Below are positions 47,181-58,893 of a DNA stretch of 64,000 bases, in pieces (positions within the stretch are counted from its first letter, which is position 1; the number at the start of each line of letters is the position of its first letter). The notes under the pieces are model-generated. The model was not told the origin of the DNA. It made no database searches and saw nothing but the letters and a program-made list of their open reading frames with translations. The position numbers and the translations under genes were made by a program. The DNA is from Bimuria novae-zelandiae CBS 107.79 (Eukaryota; Ascomycota; Dothideomycetes; Pleosporales; Didymosphaeriaceae), in assembly GCA_010015655.1 (NCBI GenBank), contig ML976678.1, positions 286,430 through 350,429 of the forward strand. The letters run 5' to 3'.

Positions 47181-48665
47181 ATCAGACGAGCGTCATAACC
47201 GCACGTGCGGGGGGGAGGGGAGGGGAGGGGGGTATACAGCGGCGTCGAGGGCGAAATGTGGTGTTCACAGGCACGGCAAGACGTAGGCAGGAAGGCTTGT
47301 GTGAACTTGGCAATCTTGGGGGGCCGTGAGGGGCGCGCTGGGGGGGACGCTGGAACTCCTCGTGCGTCGGCCTGCTGGATAGCGCTGATCCGGCACCTGG
47401 ATGCGGCCTAGCAGCCCCAGTAGACGTGGAAGCATGACCCATGCCCCCGACACCCAACGCCTGAACCACTCTCAGACATCGCGGTCGCGTCGCACGTTCT
47501 TGGGTCCTGGGACGACCCTGACGCTGTCAACGAGATGCGCGTCCGCTGTCACCCATTGAACATCTTCAACAAGAGATACGTCTGTCGTCGAGCGGCTTGT
47601 GTGAGAAGCGCCACTGGATGAAGGCAGCTAGCCTCGCGACATCCGACACCTAAGCGTGCGGACTTCAGCTTCAGCTCCGTCTTATACGAACCGAAACTGG
47701 AATTGAAGCAGTCTTTTCTAATTCAGCTATAACACGTGAGCGTCATTTACCCATGAATTTGGGTTCCAGGTCCCATCAGGGTGGTTCTTCGCACGATCGA
47801 CTACTCTGTCTGTCATCGATCAAGAGACTTGTACCCGCCATGCGCATCATGTAAAGAGCATCTGACAGCATCTTGCATCTGTACAAGTTCGCGAGAAAAC
47901 AGGCTGTCGCTCTGTTGCAGGAGTCTAGACCGCCGGTGAAGTTTCTTCGCACCACACCAATCAAGACTCAGCTGCCACCACCGTTTGGCTGCTTAGGCGC
48001 TAACCCAAAGCTTGACCACGAAGAACCGAGCCTTCGGAAGAGGCACCCCACGTGTGGGCGCCATCGACCTCGCGTTATTCTCGAGCCTTAGTAATCCCAA
48101 CCTCCATCTTTTCAAGCAGGTGTGCATGCCAACACGCGCGAAGCAAAGAGGATACTTGCAATATCTCTTCTTCGTAGCCTGATTCATTCACGGCAATGTA
48201 AAAGTACCTTCTTCAGAGCAATTTGTTTTCCAGCAATTTCCCTCGGAAGGTAACGATATTTATTCAAGTCAATTATGTGCATGCTCAGCTCTAGCAGTAG
48301 ACACCTCCAAATTAGAAATATGTATCTGCAACGGCTCTTTGTTTAATCTCATATGACTTCGTCGTTAAAGAGCATATCCTTTCAAGGTAAAACACATGTT
48401 GCGATCTCCGCTCACCACGCATGACTGTGGCAGAACTGCCAAGGCGATCTTCATTAATATATACCAATTTTCAACTTCTACGTAGACTTAGATCATCTCC
48501 TCACCTTGTTACTACGCCGCGACGGCGTAGTCACGCGCGACCATAAGTAGTCCAAGAAACTCTTCGCCCCAAAAGCCACATTTTGTCCTCCTGAAAATCT
48601 CAAGTTCTGACCAAATAAACCAATAAACCATATGTTATTGATCGCGACAGTAATCCTGGTCCAAC
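47181..48665. other. Intergenic, palH promoter side
   Basis: 1.5 kb without a supported gene between two divergently arranged loci. A G/C-rich poly-G tract (about 47210-47232) lies just upstream of palH. Confidence 0.4.
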
Positions 48666-50309
48666 ATGCCAGCATCCACAGTCCTCAAAGCTCTCAGCTC
48701 CACCATCCCTCCCGACCAGCTCGTCATCAAAGGCACAGAAGAATCCGCCAAACTCAACAAATCTTATCTCTCCTTACTCCAAAGCGAGCTCGAGCCGGCA
48801 GCTATTCTGCTCCCGAGGTCTAAAGAGGATGTAGTTACCATCGTAAAACTCCTCAAACCATATGTCTTGAGCGGCGACGTTCAATTTGCGGTCCGTGGTG
48901 CTGGACAGCAGCCTCTCCCTGGGTGCTCCAATATCTCTGGGGACGGTCTCACAATCGATCTGTGGTACCTGAAAGGCATAGAGATAAAAGACGGTTCTGT
49001 TTTCATCGGCGCTGGCGAAATATGGGGTTCAGTATACGAGAAGCTTGCAGAACACGGGCTAGGCGTCACAGGAAGCCGGTCCGCTCTAGGAGGCATCGGC
49101 GGTCTCGCACTGGCAGGTACACAACCTCTCCCCCTCAATCAACTGCTATCAAAGATGCAGAATCACCTAACGCCCCACGACGTCTAGACGGCCTCTCCTT
49201 CAGCTCCCGCGAAGGCTTCATCTGCGACAACGTCCTCGCCTACGACATTGTCCTCTCCACTGGCACCCTCATCACCGCATCCCCCTCCTCCCACCCCTCC
49301 CTCTTCCGCGCCCTCCGCGGCGGCGGCAATAACTTCGGCATCATCACGCGCTTCGAACTCCGCACATTCCCGCAAGGCCCTTCTGGGGCGGTGCAGTGTT
49401 TTACTTCCCGCCCAGCTTCCCCGACCAAATCCAAGCCTACTGCGATGAGCTGAACAAGCCTGATGCCGATCCAGAAACGCATGTCATGATTAGTCAAGCG
49501 TATATTGATGTTTTTAAGGAGGTTGGTGACCATTTTTGCATGAACCAGGCGTATTATACGAGGGAGGTGTGAGGCCGGGGGTGTTGGAGAGGTTTGTGGG
49601 TGTGAGGCCGCAGATTGAGGGGATGAATTCGATGAGGATGCTCAACTGGTAGAGGCGGCGAAGGAACAGGCTTCGCGGGCCCCGGATGGGGTAAGGTATA
49701 TTCTTCCCCCTTTTTTCCAAAATTGGTACAACGAGTTGAGATGCGAATTGTTGCGTCGGATGGCTAACGTGGGGCGCGTTGTTGCCGAGGAGCAGTTCCC
49801 TCTTTGAAACGGTGACGAACGGATTGCTAATGGTAGCCAGATGCGCATACATGAACACCACCGTCGCCGCCGACGCCGCCACGTTAACCGCCGCCTCCGA
49901 CATCTTCACCGCAGCATTCCAGCCCCTCAAAGACCTCGAAGGCCTCACCTGCGCCTTCACACTACAATCCTACCCCCGCTCTCTCCTCTCAAAGTGCACC
50001 AACAACAGTCTCGGGCTCGACGCTTCGACCCCGCTCATGTCCATCTTGCTGATGAACTGGTGGAAAAACGCGGCCGACGACGAGCGTGTGATTCAAACGT
50101 TTAAACAAGTGATTGAAAAGATTGACGCGGATGCGGAGCAGAGGGGCACGGCGGTGAAGTATAAATATATGAATTATGCGTATAGTTTTCAGGATCCGAT
50201 TCGTAGCTATGGTGAGGAGGAGATGGGGAGGTTGAGGGAGGTTAGTGGGAGGTTTGATGCGGAGGGTGTGTTTCAGAAGGGTGTGCTGGGGGGTTTTAAG
50301 TTGTTTTGA
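48666..50309 (+). pseudogene. FAD-linked oxidase (BBE-type) with three frameshifts
   Basis: The N-terminal FAD-binding (PF01565-type) half is sound: exon 48666-49116, intron 49117-49187 (CACCTAACG branch, TCTAG acceptor), then GLSFSSREGFICDNVLAYDI and ALRGGGNNFGIITRFELRTF. After that the frame breaks at about 49379 (FPQGP, then FYFPPSFPDQIQAYCDEL in another frame), about 49570 (AYYTREV then RPGVLERFVGVRPQIEGMNS) and about 49650 (RMLN then VEAAKEQASRAPDG). A last intron (about 49697-49840) leads to the C-terminal part (CAYMNTTVAADAATLTAASD to VLGGFKLF). The intact enzyme family oxidises small molecules, often in secondary metabolism. Breaks are not in long homopolymers, so gene decay is more likely than base-calling error, but the latter is not excluded. 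Confidence 0.8.
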
Positions 50310-51087
50310 GAGGGGCGAGGAAGGGAGCGGGGATAAGTTGTATTATGCAGCTGTTTGCAAGCAGAGAACTTGTTGTGTTAGATGTGGTGTGTGATTGCAG
50401 GAGTTGGGTTTGATGAGCTATTTTGGTCTGTCGTGCTCCACTGTGTAGTCCGAAGACCTATCGAAAGCTGTCTACCAGAATTCAAACATATCTATGCACC
50501 TCAGAGTCAAATTTATAGAGCTATAAGATCGAAATGTCAATGGAGATGCCCTAGGCTCTGATATTGACGCGGTAGGGAAGAGGAGAAGCTCGTGCAGTCT
50601 GTTTCTACATGTGCCTATCTAGAAAAGGGGACAAGGGTAAAACTAATCTATAGAGGCGTATAGTCTATAAATGAGGTGCCAAAAGGGTGTAGTAAACTAC
50701 TGCCTATAATAGTACTTTAATTAAAAAAAGATCTTAATAAGAAAGGTTAGTAAATGTGACGGTTCAGTATGGAAGCTTGGGCCACCCGCATACGTGCGGC
50801 CCGCGCACGTGATCCACAGTATATAGCTCTATAGAGTAGTTACTCAATCAACAACGATTGCCTCAACACTCTTTTCAACGTCACAGTAAAAAATACTATA
50901 TTAGGAGCGCGTGTTATAAGATAGGTTATAGTCGCCTTACGTAACGCCTCCTATACGTTGTCTATCTACTAAAACGCAGATACCGCAGCAGCTAAAGAAA
51001 AATTAGCAGTCAAAATGTGTGTCCGGAAAGGGGGAAGTATACCAAAATAACCCAAAGAGAAGGCATGAAAGAAGAAGAGAGACCATT
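50310..51087. other. AT-rich intergenic block, mildly RIP-like
   Basis: Base composition shifts to AT-rich with many TA steps from about 50640 to 51010. No ORF with domain content; likely degraded repeat DNA. Confidence 0.45.
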
Positions 51088-54000
51088 TCAACCTCGGTTG
51101 TGAGCAAAGACTTTTACACAAGGTTTGCAGGGCCTGTCAAAATAGACGTTTGCATCCAGATCGTGCCTCGAGTACCGCAAAGTCTCCAGGGTCATTGAGC
51201 TGACAATCAAATCTATTGTCTCGCAGTCTTCAACACCGTACTTCTCCCTCTTCCATTGCTGAATCATCTCTGCCAGTACACGATACCCATGCATCAGTGC
51301 TCTGTACACTGTCCTCCTATAGTTGGCATTTGTTTTTCCCCGGACATCTGCTCCTACCGCTAGTAGGAAGCTGATTATGTCTAAACGGCCCCGCTCGGCG
51401 GCGCCTTCAATAGACGTCCTTCCTTCCAGCTGCTCGGTGGTGCATTGATGTCTGCTCCAGCTCGGAGTAATATCTCAAGCAACTTGAAGTTCCCTTGTAT
51501 GGCAGCAAATTGAAGAGCGGTAGCGCCTCTTTTTTTGATAGGTCGATCATTGACATTTGCGCCCTTCTCGAGTAGAGCAGTAACCGACTTAAACTGTCCA
51601 TCTTTCACAGCACATTGGATAGGAGTGTGATATGCGAGTTTTTTGTTCTGAGTCTCATCCGGGATATCAGGATCTGCTCCTTCATTTAGCAGCCAATGTA
51701 CTGCACCGTGTTGTTTGAAAGTAGCGGCTATCTGAACTGAGGAACATAGCCTCGCACACTCTGACTCGAACCCATGTCCTTTCAGGTTATCAGTATCTGA
51801 TCTAAAGCAGTCGTACTCCACTGTATTGATATCGCAGCGACTGCTTGCCAGACTGGCCAACTCGATGTCACCGTGACGAAGCGCTATGGCGTACATTTTA
51901 GCGAGACGAACCGAACAGTCCTGATCACTTTTGCTTGATAAGTTCTGGTAATGTTGAACGAAAACGCTTCTAAGCCTGGTATTTTGATTAAGAAGTACCA
52001 TGTCAAGGGGGGTTTTCCGGTAGGTGTGAAGGCTATCACTGCTGTAAGTGTAAACAACGGTCTCCTCTGGCCGAAATCCTTCCTTCAGAAAAAACTCTAC
52101 GATATTGTCTTAAGATGACTCTGCCGCAATGAGAAACTCATTTTGCTTTGCCTCGTGAGTCAAGGACTCCTCATGCATGAGATTCCTTGCCCGTCTTTCG
52201 TCATTTCCACGAATAGCCGCGAGCAAAGTAGCTGTCTGACATAGGAATTCGCGAGAAAATACTCCGCTCTGAATTTGCCAGTCGACAAATTTCCAGCTAA
52301 AGTTCCCAGCAACCTCTGAGAAGCATGCTTCCGTCATCCATTGTTGTCTCACCGATGGCGGAGCTACTTCCAGTAGATACGAGAATGTTTTCTCATCCCC
52401 CGACTTGGCGACATCGACAAAGAGGTTCCACTCATCCTCATCGTGATACGGACATAAATCGTCGTCCGGCTCGTGATACGCGATTAGGAGACTGGTCCCT
52501 TGAGTCCTCGGCAAGTTTTCGTTGACTACGCTGTTCTTTGAGGCTCCAATGTTCCATTGCTCTGCAAAAGGAATGCTCTCGAGGCCTTCACACGTGCAGT
52601 TTGGTATAGTGGGAATCCATGCGCTAGCTTTCCATAGCAATTGATCCAGCTTGAAGTTTCCCACCTTCACGGCGCTTTGAAACGCGGTTCGACGAGGGAG
52701 TTCGACATAGTGTCCATATTCGCTATCACCAATTTCCAGGTCACTCGGAATTGTTAGGTTTACGTGGGCACCCGCATCCAGGAGTATCTTCGTAACTTTG
52801 ATGCTGTCTTTTCTTCTTCTTTCCGTGGCAATCTGAAAAGGTAATGCTACACCGATCTGATTCGGATCGGCTCCATTATTTAGAAGAAGTGTGAGGTCAG
52901 CGATAGTGCCAACGGCGGTGGCAACATGGATCGGAACTGTCTTTTCAGCGTTCGTGTATATCATGTACTCATCCAGTTGATCGAATTCAAAAATCGTTTC
53001 CACGTATTGCAGCATATCTCCGTTTGCGTATTGTTCGGTAGATATCCCGGAGTCCAAAAGATAATGGACCAGACCACCCGATGGCCATTTTGAGCATAAT
53101 GCAAATGTTATCGGGTTGCCTTTTCCGGATCCATCCACGGCCGTTATATCGAATCCTTTCTCACGCAGATGTTCTATCATTACAAAACTGTTCATGCCGA
53201 AAGTAGCAGCTTCAAACAGAACCCAAGGTGACTCTTTCAAGTCTTCCACTAACGTAGGCCGTAACTGACGGAGTTCTTGAAACATATCTTCATAGCCCAT
53301 ATAGGCGGTGATGATGAAAGTTCCAAGAGTGACATCCTGAATGTGTGTTTGACGGCTCACGCTGAATTCAAGAATGCGCCGTGCAAAAGGTGGACTCCCG
53401 AGCAGGATCGCACTATCCACCGGCGAAAAGTTCAGCGATAGATCGCGGTGCAAGGATTTTTTTAGCCTTTGCCATCTTGCCCCGTGAGTGATAAGCTCCC
53501 AAATAATCTCTTCGAGGCATTCATTATCTTCGTTGTAGATATCGAGTCTAGAGGAGGATTTTTCAAAAAGGCATTTACCCCAAGAATCCTGAAGGTTGGC
53601 ATCGACGCCAGCATCCAAGAGAACCCGTACGAGGGCTACGTTTGGATACTCCAGAGCCATGATGAAGAGATTTTCACTGAAGGCTTTGATAGCTATTTGC
53701 TCTAGGGAGAGAAGACGGCCAAGGAAGTCGAGATTGCGTTGGTCCTCAGCCAGTTCCATTATCGTGTGTTCGATCTTATGGTTAATGTGATTGTTGGATA
53801 TTAAGCCGACAAGGTATTTCAACAGCTCGAGCTGTGTCGTCTTAGTCGTAAGAGTTGCGTCGGTTTCGTCTCCGACACTTGGGGGTAGGGCTCGATGGCT
53901 AGATTCCGTAAACGTATCGCGACCAGTAGCTGCGTCATATTTTATATGAAGAAGCAATGAATCATTTCCCGAAAGATAGGAGTCCGATGGTCTTTGATTT

Positions 54001-54700
54001 GCATGATGATCGAAAAACCGCTTTATATCGACGGAAAACTGTCGCCACGGAGTACGATCGAAGTAGAGCACTGTTGAATCTGTGCTTTGCTGCATCGGCA
54101 TGGGGCTGACTGAGCGTGCAGGTGGCGTGGACACGATAATGTCGGTTGGGGTGTGGCCTCGATCTCTACACTGTCGTTAGACTACATACACGCATCTTTA
54201 ATACCAGCACTTACTCTGAGCATAACGTTCCAGAGCCGTTTCATATGCATGAATCCTGCCTTGCTTCTTGATTCTCGACTCTGGTACGTGAAATCCACAC
54301 ACTATAACTACAGATGACTTTCCCTCTTTCTCTCGTTGTTGCCTTTGCTGTATGATATACTTCCATTCCGGAGCTGTTATATTCGTCCGCATTCCGTCTG
54401 TGTCGGTTTGGGGGCTGTTTCTCCAATTCTTCAGTCGTCTTTCGTATTTACTCTTGCTGATAGTTTATTAGTACGGTTGCGAACTAGCGGCTGGAGAGTT
54501 ACAAGCTAAAACTTACGTTCTCCTGAACCCTCTATCGCTCACGAAAGCTATGACTTCGGAAAGCTTATGCTTGTCGTAAAGCCTGAGGATATCATCCTTC
54601 ACCAATTCCCACTCGTCATCTTCAGCCTTGCGCTTTCCCACCACTGAGACCGCGGTATGCTTTCGGTGAAGTTCGCGCCTGAAAAATGGGGAAGGATACG
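51088..54700 (-). pseudogene. Clr5-domain / ankyrin-repeat protein gene, disrupted
   Basis: A Clr5 domain is encoded by two exons: one ending at 54517 (DEWELVKDDILRLYDKHKLS, EVIAFVSDRGFRRT) and 54215-54456 (KSKYERRLKNWRN). After an intron starting at 54214 a long ankyrin region follows (reading frame open 52113-54134). An in-frame TAA at 52110-52112 interrupts an otherwise continuous frame (AESS-stop-DNIVEFFLKEGFRPEETV, then KTPLDMVLLNQN). A one-base loss near 51446 shifts the frame again; beyond it the protein resumes as LEGRTSIEGAAERGRLDIIS to the natural end near 51088 (CVKVFAHNRG). The TAA replaces a likely CAA, a CpA-to-TpA change. Ankyrin signatures include VRVLLDAGVDANLQDSWGK and LLEILLRAGADINAP. 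Clr5-ankyrin genes are a large, fast-evolving fungal family, possibly allorecognition- or chromatin-related. The first exon was not resolved. Confidence 0.8.
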
Positions 54701-55055
54701 ATTGCAATGTGTCTGTTTTCTGAAAGAATAAGCCGAGAGAATGGGGAAGGAGGGCAAGATAACAGCAGGCGGAAAGGAAGAATGACGACTGGAGTAGCGA
54801 CCAGTTAATGCGCTTTTTTCAAGGCGTAGAACACTCCGAAGATGATTGGCTGTTGTCGGAATCGTCCTTTCACAGAGCAGGCAAACGTGCCATTGCTGCG
54901 AGGCTGCGCACACCAGGTTATCCGCTCGAACCATGGCTCCTCGGATCGGTTCGTTCAAAGTAATTACCATGTCGGCTCAGGCAGAACCTTGGAGAGGTCT
55001 GCTGCCTGGTGACCTGTCCTAGAACGAGTTCTAGCGCCCGCATTGCGTTCGTTGA
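54701..55055. other. Region upstream of the Clr5-ankyrin relic
   Basis: May contain the unresolved first exon; an ORF 54599-54970 (MVRADNLVCAASQQWHVCLL at its better ATG) overlaps the Clr5 exon in another frame. Not supported further. Confidence 0.3.
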
Positions 55056-55620
55056 TCAATGCCGAGAGCTTGCAGGTAGCAAGAAACCATGATTATACCG
55101 GTCAAAAATCATGCATGAAGATGATCCTTTAAGTGGCATGGATGTGACAGCGTGTTGGTACACAACTCGGGCTCCCAGACCGCCTGGGGCGTCTATGCAT
55201 TTCGACATAAACAACGAGCTGAGCTGATATCCTGCCCACCATAAAGCCAGTCTCGTCGAAGTTGTAGGTATCCTTGTTGCAGATACCATAGGTAGCTTTT
55301 GTGCGCGCTACAAGGTCGAACCAGGCCCTGATAGCCTCAGGATCCTCACATAGAGCTCTCTGTCGATCATACGGCCGATTGAATCGCGTAGTAAGGCCAT
55401 CTGTTCGTTTAAGAAAGTTGGCAAGAGTTTGATTCTGTCGTTTTTGAGCATCCAAGCAGAGGTTCCGGGATACAGAGTTCGTTCAACAGAGGCCGACTCA
55501 AGAATGGTGACCTGCTCCGAGCCGTCATTTTGAGCCATGTCATGATCGCCTTGAACTCTCTTGCTTGGTCATTTTCCTCTTCTTGCTTCAATTTGCTCAT
55601 TATTTTGTCTCTCTACGATT
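55056..55620 (-). mobile_element. Relic of a pogo/Fot1-type (DDE_1) transposase
   Basis: A fragment encodes FNRPYDRQRALCEDPEAIRA, WFDLVARTKATYGICNKDTY and NFDETGFMVGRISAQLVV, the segment around the first catalytic Asp of DDE_1 transposases. After this the frame shifts (continuing as VVYQHAVTSMPLKGSSSCMI in the next frame) and upstream parts are scattered over frames. No terminal repeats were found, so this is a truncated, inactive copy. Confidence 0.75.
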
Positions 55621-56165
55621 AAAGCTCTTGTTGCATTTAATGACCTTCGGCGATGTTGCGTCCGTTGGCCTCATGATCCAGGAGTTTGCCGTGGCGATCT
55701 AGGTCTTCCATAAGATTTCCAAATGTTCGCTCAAAGCGACCCAATGATATTTTGAATAATAGTTTCCAACCTGTTGTACTTATCAGTCTCCAATTCTCCT
55801 GCCCAGTTGCCCAGGTGATAGAGGGTTCACGTGACAATATTCGCTTCAAGGCTCGATCGATCCAGATACCCGCATAGTACTCAACGGGACAAAGCTGAAA
55901 TGGTTTTTTAAACGTAGTAGGCCTGTACAGTCCGCGGGGTTCCTCGTCTCATCGGACTATAGGCTAGGATACGATGTGGTATTTGGCAAGAAGGAACCGA
56001 GGCAACCGTATGTAAACTTAGAAGAAGTGCTATAATCAACAAACAGCGCTGGAACTGTTTTTGCGCTCTGGTGTTTAGGATACTTGCTGGTGTCTGTACG
56101 CGGTCTCTGCTGTGGAATTTCCGCCACCTAAGCTATCAGCCTTCAAGCCTGAGAACATCTGTGGG

Positions 56166-56205
<40 letters not shown>

Positions 56206-56546
56206 CATATGGTGGTGGGTGTTTGCTCCATTTCCTTGCTCCGAAGTAATGCTGACATGACTTAATACATTGATCCCCTCTTTTTGCCTTGAAGTAATTT
56301 GTATGGGTTGCAGCATCACATCTGCATCGCTATCCCCCATCATATATCTTTCGCTCTCGTTGTCGAGCTGTGCCGCCGGACTTCGCTTGGCACACAACTA
56401 AGTTCCCTCACTGCGTTAACACTCCCGGAAGTTACTGAACACCTCAGATCCCAGTTGGAAAGACCCAAAGGAGTGAGACTCTGACCATTCTTTCAGACGT
56501 ATCGACCTCCGGTCGGGCATCAACGCCTAGCGGGTCGAAGCCCTCG
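55621..56546. other. Intergenic, contains a tetranucleotide microsatellite
   Basis: No gene supported; see the GGCA repeat entry. Confidence 0.45.
56164..56207. repeat. (GGCA)n microsatellite, about 11 units
   Basis: Uninterrupted GGCA repeats, directly visible. Confidence 0.97.
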
Positions 56547-57020
56547 GTGAACAAATTGCGAAGCAAACAGGCTTCCGGTGGATCTTCGAGGCCCTTGCTG
56601 CCGATGGGGATCTTCATGAAGCGGACACGTAGATCATCGCCGAAGACACAACAGATACTAAGCAACAGTTCGATCGGACTGGGCCTCCCCAAGCTCAGCA
56701 TGTTGGCCTTTTATTGGGAATATTTTAAGCCCGACCAAAACGCAAAGCTGCGCAGGTTCCTTCAGATCACGATCATCTTCGTCATAATATGCTACTTGGC
56801 CACCCTCCTCGATGATACGTTCTTTTATGGCCGCAACGTCTCAGTGCAGTGGTCTCAGGAAGCGGGCGCTTGCTCTGTTTTCTATGCTCGAGAGCCCTTT
56901 ATCTTGAACTTCTCGCTCGGACTGAGTTGCTACCTGGCCATCTACTCGATTCCGGTAGTCGCCCTGTTCTGGAACATCATTCAACTTTCCTCACTCCCCT
57001 CTACGGTCGCAGTTTCATGA
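56547..57020 (+). pseudogene. PTH11-like / rhodopsin-type membrane protein fragment
   Basis: 157-codon ORF. Residues 45-150 carry [60 protein letters not shown] and [20 protein letters not shown], which resemble the middle of fungal seven-helix PTH11-type or rhodopsin-domain integral membrane proteins. Only about three helices are present, the N-terminal helices are missing, and the frame stops after a truncated helix ([15 protein letters not shown]). The first 40 residues do not fit the family. Interpreted as a remnant; an intron-containing gene with unresolved exons is less likely. Confidence 0.55.
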
Positions 57021-57235
57021 ATATCGATGGTCCTGGAACGTCCTACTTAGGTAGTGGTCCGGGCACGTGGGAAGCTGGTGTGTACGACGATCCTGGCTGC
57101 AACACCGATAAGCCACAATCCCAGTGATAGGCAATTGCAGATTCGTCATTGCAGGAAAAATGAACGAAGTTGCGATGATGTGGGTGGGGAAGTGAATGCT
57201 TTCGTTCTTGGTGATGCTTCCCAGCCGATATACGC

Positions 57236-57278
57236 TATTCTGCTTTCGGTGCGACCAGGTCGCACCGAAAGCGGAATA
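57236..57278. repeat. 43-bp near-perfect palindrome
   Basis: A 15-bp perfect inverted repeat (GCTTTCGGTGCGACC and its complement) around a single central base at 57257, extended by six further pairs (one G-T). It could form a hairpin or cruciform. Confidence 0.95.
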
Positions 57279-57339
57279 ACGGGTGGGGAAGTGGCAGCAT
57301 GGCAATAAAAACGTCGCAAGAATCGTTGAGGCTGAAAGA

Positions 57340-57532
57340 GCGGCGAGATTTGTAACTGCGGGCGAAATTTGGAACAGTGGTGGAGATTCGGGACAGCGGA
57401 CGAGATTTAGGACAGCAGGCGAGATTTGGAACAGAGGACGAGATTTAGAACAGCGCGCGAGATTTAGGACAGGGGGGCGAGAGTGAGAACAGCGCGCGAG
57501 ATTTAGGACAGGGGGGCGAGATTTGGGACAAG
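57340..57532. repeat. Degenerate tandem repeat, about 20-bp unit
   Basis: About nine to ten imperfect copies of a unit like GCGAGATTTAGGACAGNG. Adjacent to the assembly gap, so array length is likely uncertain. Confidence 0.9.
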
Positions 57533-57622
57533 GATCCCTGAGGGCTTTACTATTTATTGGCTGGATCCAAAGTCTGCGTTTCGACAGCACACACTATTGG
57601 ATGATACAAGCTGCATAAAGCT

Positions 57623-57757
57623 NNNNNNNNNNNNNNNNNNNNNNNNNNNNNNNNNNNNNNNNNNNNNNNNNNNNNNNNNNNNNNNNNNNNNNNNNNNNNN
57701 NNNNNNNNNNNNNNNNNNNNNNNNNNNNNNNNNNNNNNNNNNNNNNNNNNNNNNNNN
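57623..57757. other. Assembly gap (135 N)
   Basis: Run of N bases. The sequence left and right cannot be assumed contiguous at the stated distance. Confidence 1.
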
Positions 57758-57941
57758 TTCTTGCCAAAATCTCTCTTTCGGACATCACGAAACTGCACTT
57801 TTGTAGCTTACGCGATTGGTCGATATCAAGGCGGTGCGTTTTGTGTCTTTAAAAGGCCTTGTCGCAACTCAATCCTTATCGTCCTTCGTCTATCAAACCC
57901 TCATATAACTTTTTGCATACAAACCCAGAAGGAGAGCCAGG

Positions 57942-58180
57942 ATGCCTCTCCCTACAGAAAGCATCGTGGGAATCCTGGCCCTTTTCATTGCTCTTCCACC
58001 CACAGTATGGGCGCTGTACCATTTCCATCAGGTTCGCCGTCGTCGTCGTCAACCAGTTACCATAGGTATGTATAACCTAGAGCCTCTCGCATTGTGGTCG
58101 AGCACTGACGTATGTACATACATCCTACCTATTCACGCGACCGACCAGCACCACCCTCGTACTCTGAGCTTCCAGTTTAA
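57942..58180 (+). CDS. Possible 51-aa single-pass membrane miniprotein with PPSY motif
   Basis: Exons 57942-58065 and 58149-58180; intron with GTATGT donor, a CACTGAC branch-like site and an ACCAG acceptor. Spliced product: N-terminal MPLPTESIVG, membrane helix ILALFIALPPTVWALYHF, a basic stop-transfer stretch (QVRRRRRQPVT) and a C-terminal tail APPSYSELPV containing PPSY, a form of the PPxY motif recognised by WW domains of Nedd4/Rsp5-type ubiquitin ligases. The product has classic type-I or II micro-membrane protein layout. Without splicing the frame ends after 90 codons with an unremarkable tail. Short length makes the call tentative. Confidence 0.5.
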
Positions 58181-58796
58181 CGTCGCCATGTTCGGACGAG
58201 ACCCACCTCTGTAATCAGCGGGCTCGCTTACCCATCCCCAACACGCGCGCGCGCATCGAAGCACGCACTACACGATTATGAGAGTCTGCCACCCCCGATT
58301 TATGCTTCTCGTAGGGACCCTCAGACAATTGCCAGGGTTGTCAACTGGCTTAGTAGGACGCGGGGGTTGGCTTGGGTAGGAACGACTCGATACCTCAAAG
58401 GACAGCGGATTCAAGTGCACAATTTTAGCTCAGTTCATCATATCACTTATGATAGTGGGGAATATACATTGCTCAGTGTCTTTTCTCTATCGTACTGGTG
58501 TAACTTACCACGTCTGGTATCTACTATTAGACTTCTGACTGGCCTCGCAAGGTCCTATCCAGATTCGGATATATGCACCAACACGGAAGTCAGTAACAGC
58601 TCTCAAGAGCGTTATTACTTGCTATGGCTTTACTCACTTCGATACCCCAAGGTCCGAGTTTAGACGCGCCGGAACTCCCGCAGGAACACCAGATTATAAG
58701 AAATTCTTCCGTACCTTACTCATCCAGATATTGCTGAATCAAGACTCTATTGGGGTAACGAAATCGCGCCCCTCAACGTACCGTCCCAACGCTCGC
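58181..58796. other. Intergenic, no supported gene
   Basis: Only short ORFs without domain content (98 codons at most). Confidence 0.4.
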
Positions 58797-58877
58797 GCAA
58801 CCCACACAACCGCCACACAACCACACCACACAACCACCACACAACCACACAACCACACAACCACACAACCACACAAC
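58797..58877. repeat. (ACACAACC)n-type microsatellite
   Basis: Imperfect then perfect repeats of ACACAACC visible immediately left of the Tc1 element. Confidence 0.9.
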
Positions 58878-58893
58878 TCCCTCTCTCCACCTA

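Larger units (their letters stand above)
57021..57622. other. Repeat-rich intergenic stretch before an assembly gap
   Basis: Contains a long palindrome and a degenerate tandem repeat (separate entries) and ends at the N gap. Confidence 0.6.

Noticed and set aside
51381..52001. Treating the 206-codon ankyrin ORF as its own gene
   Set aside because: It is in the same frame as the upstream ankyrin ORF, separated only by one TAA, with protein-like sequence on both sides of the stop.
56444..56701. Minus-strand ORF opposite the PTH11-like fragment
   Set aside because: No membrane or family features, whereas the plus strand shows recognisable helices.
57340..57532. CRISPR-like array
   Set aside because: Units are contiguous and degenerate with no unique spacers, and the genome is fungal; it is a tandem repeat.
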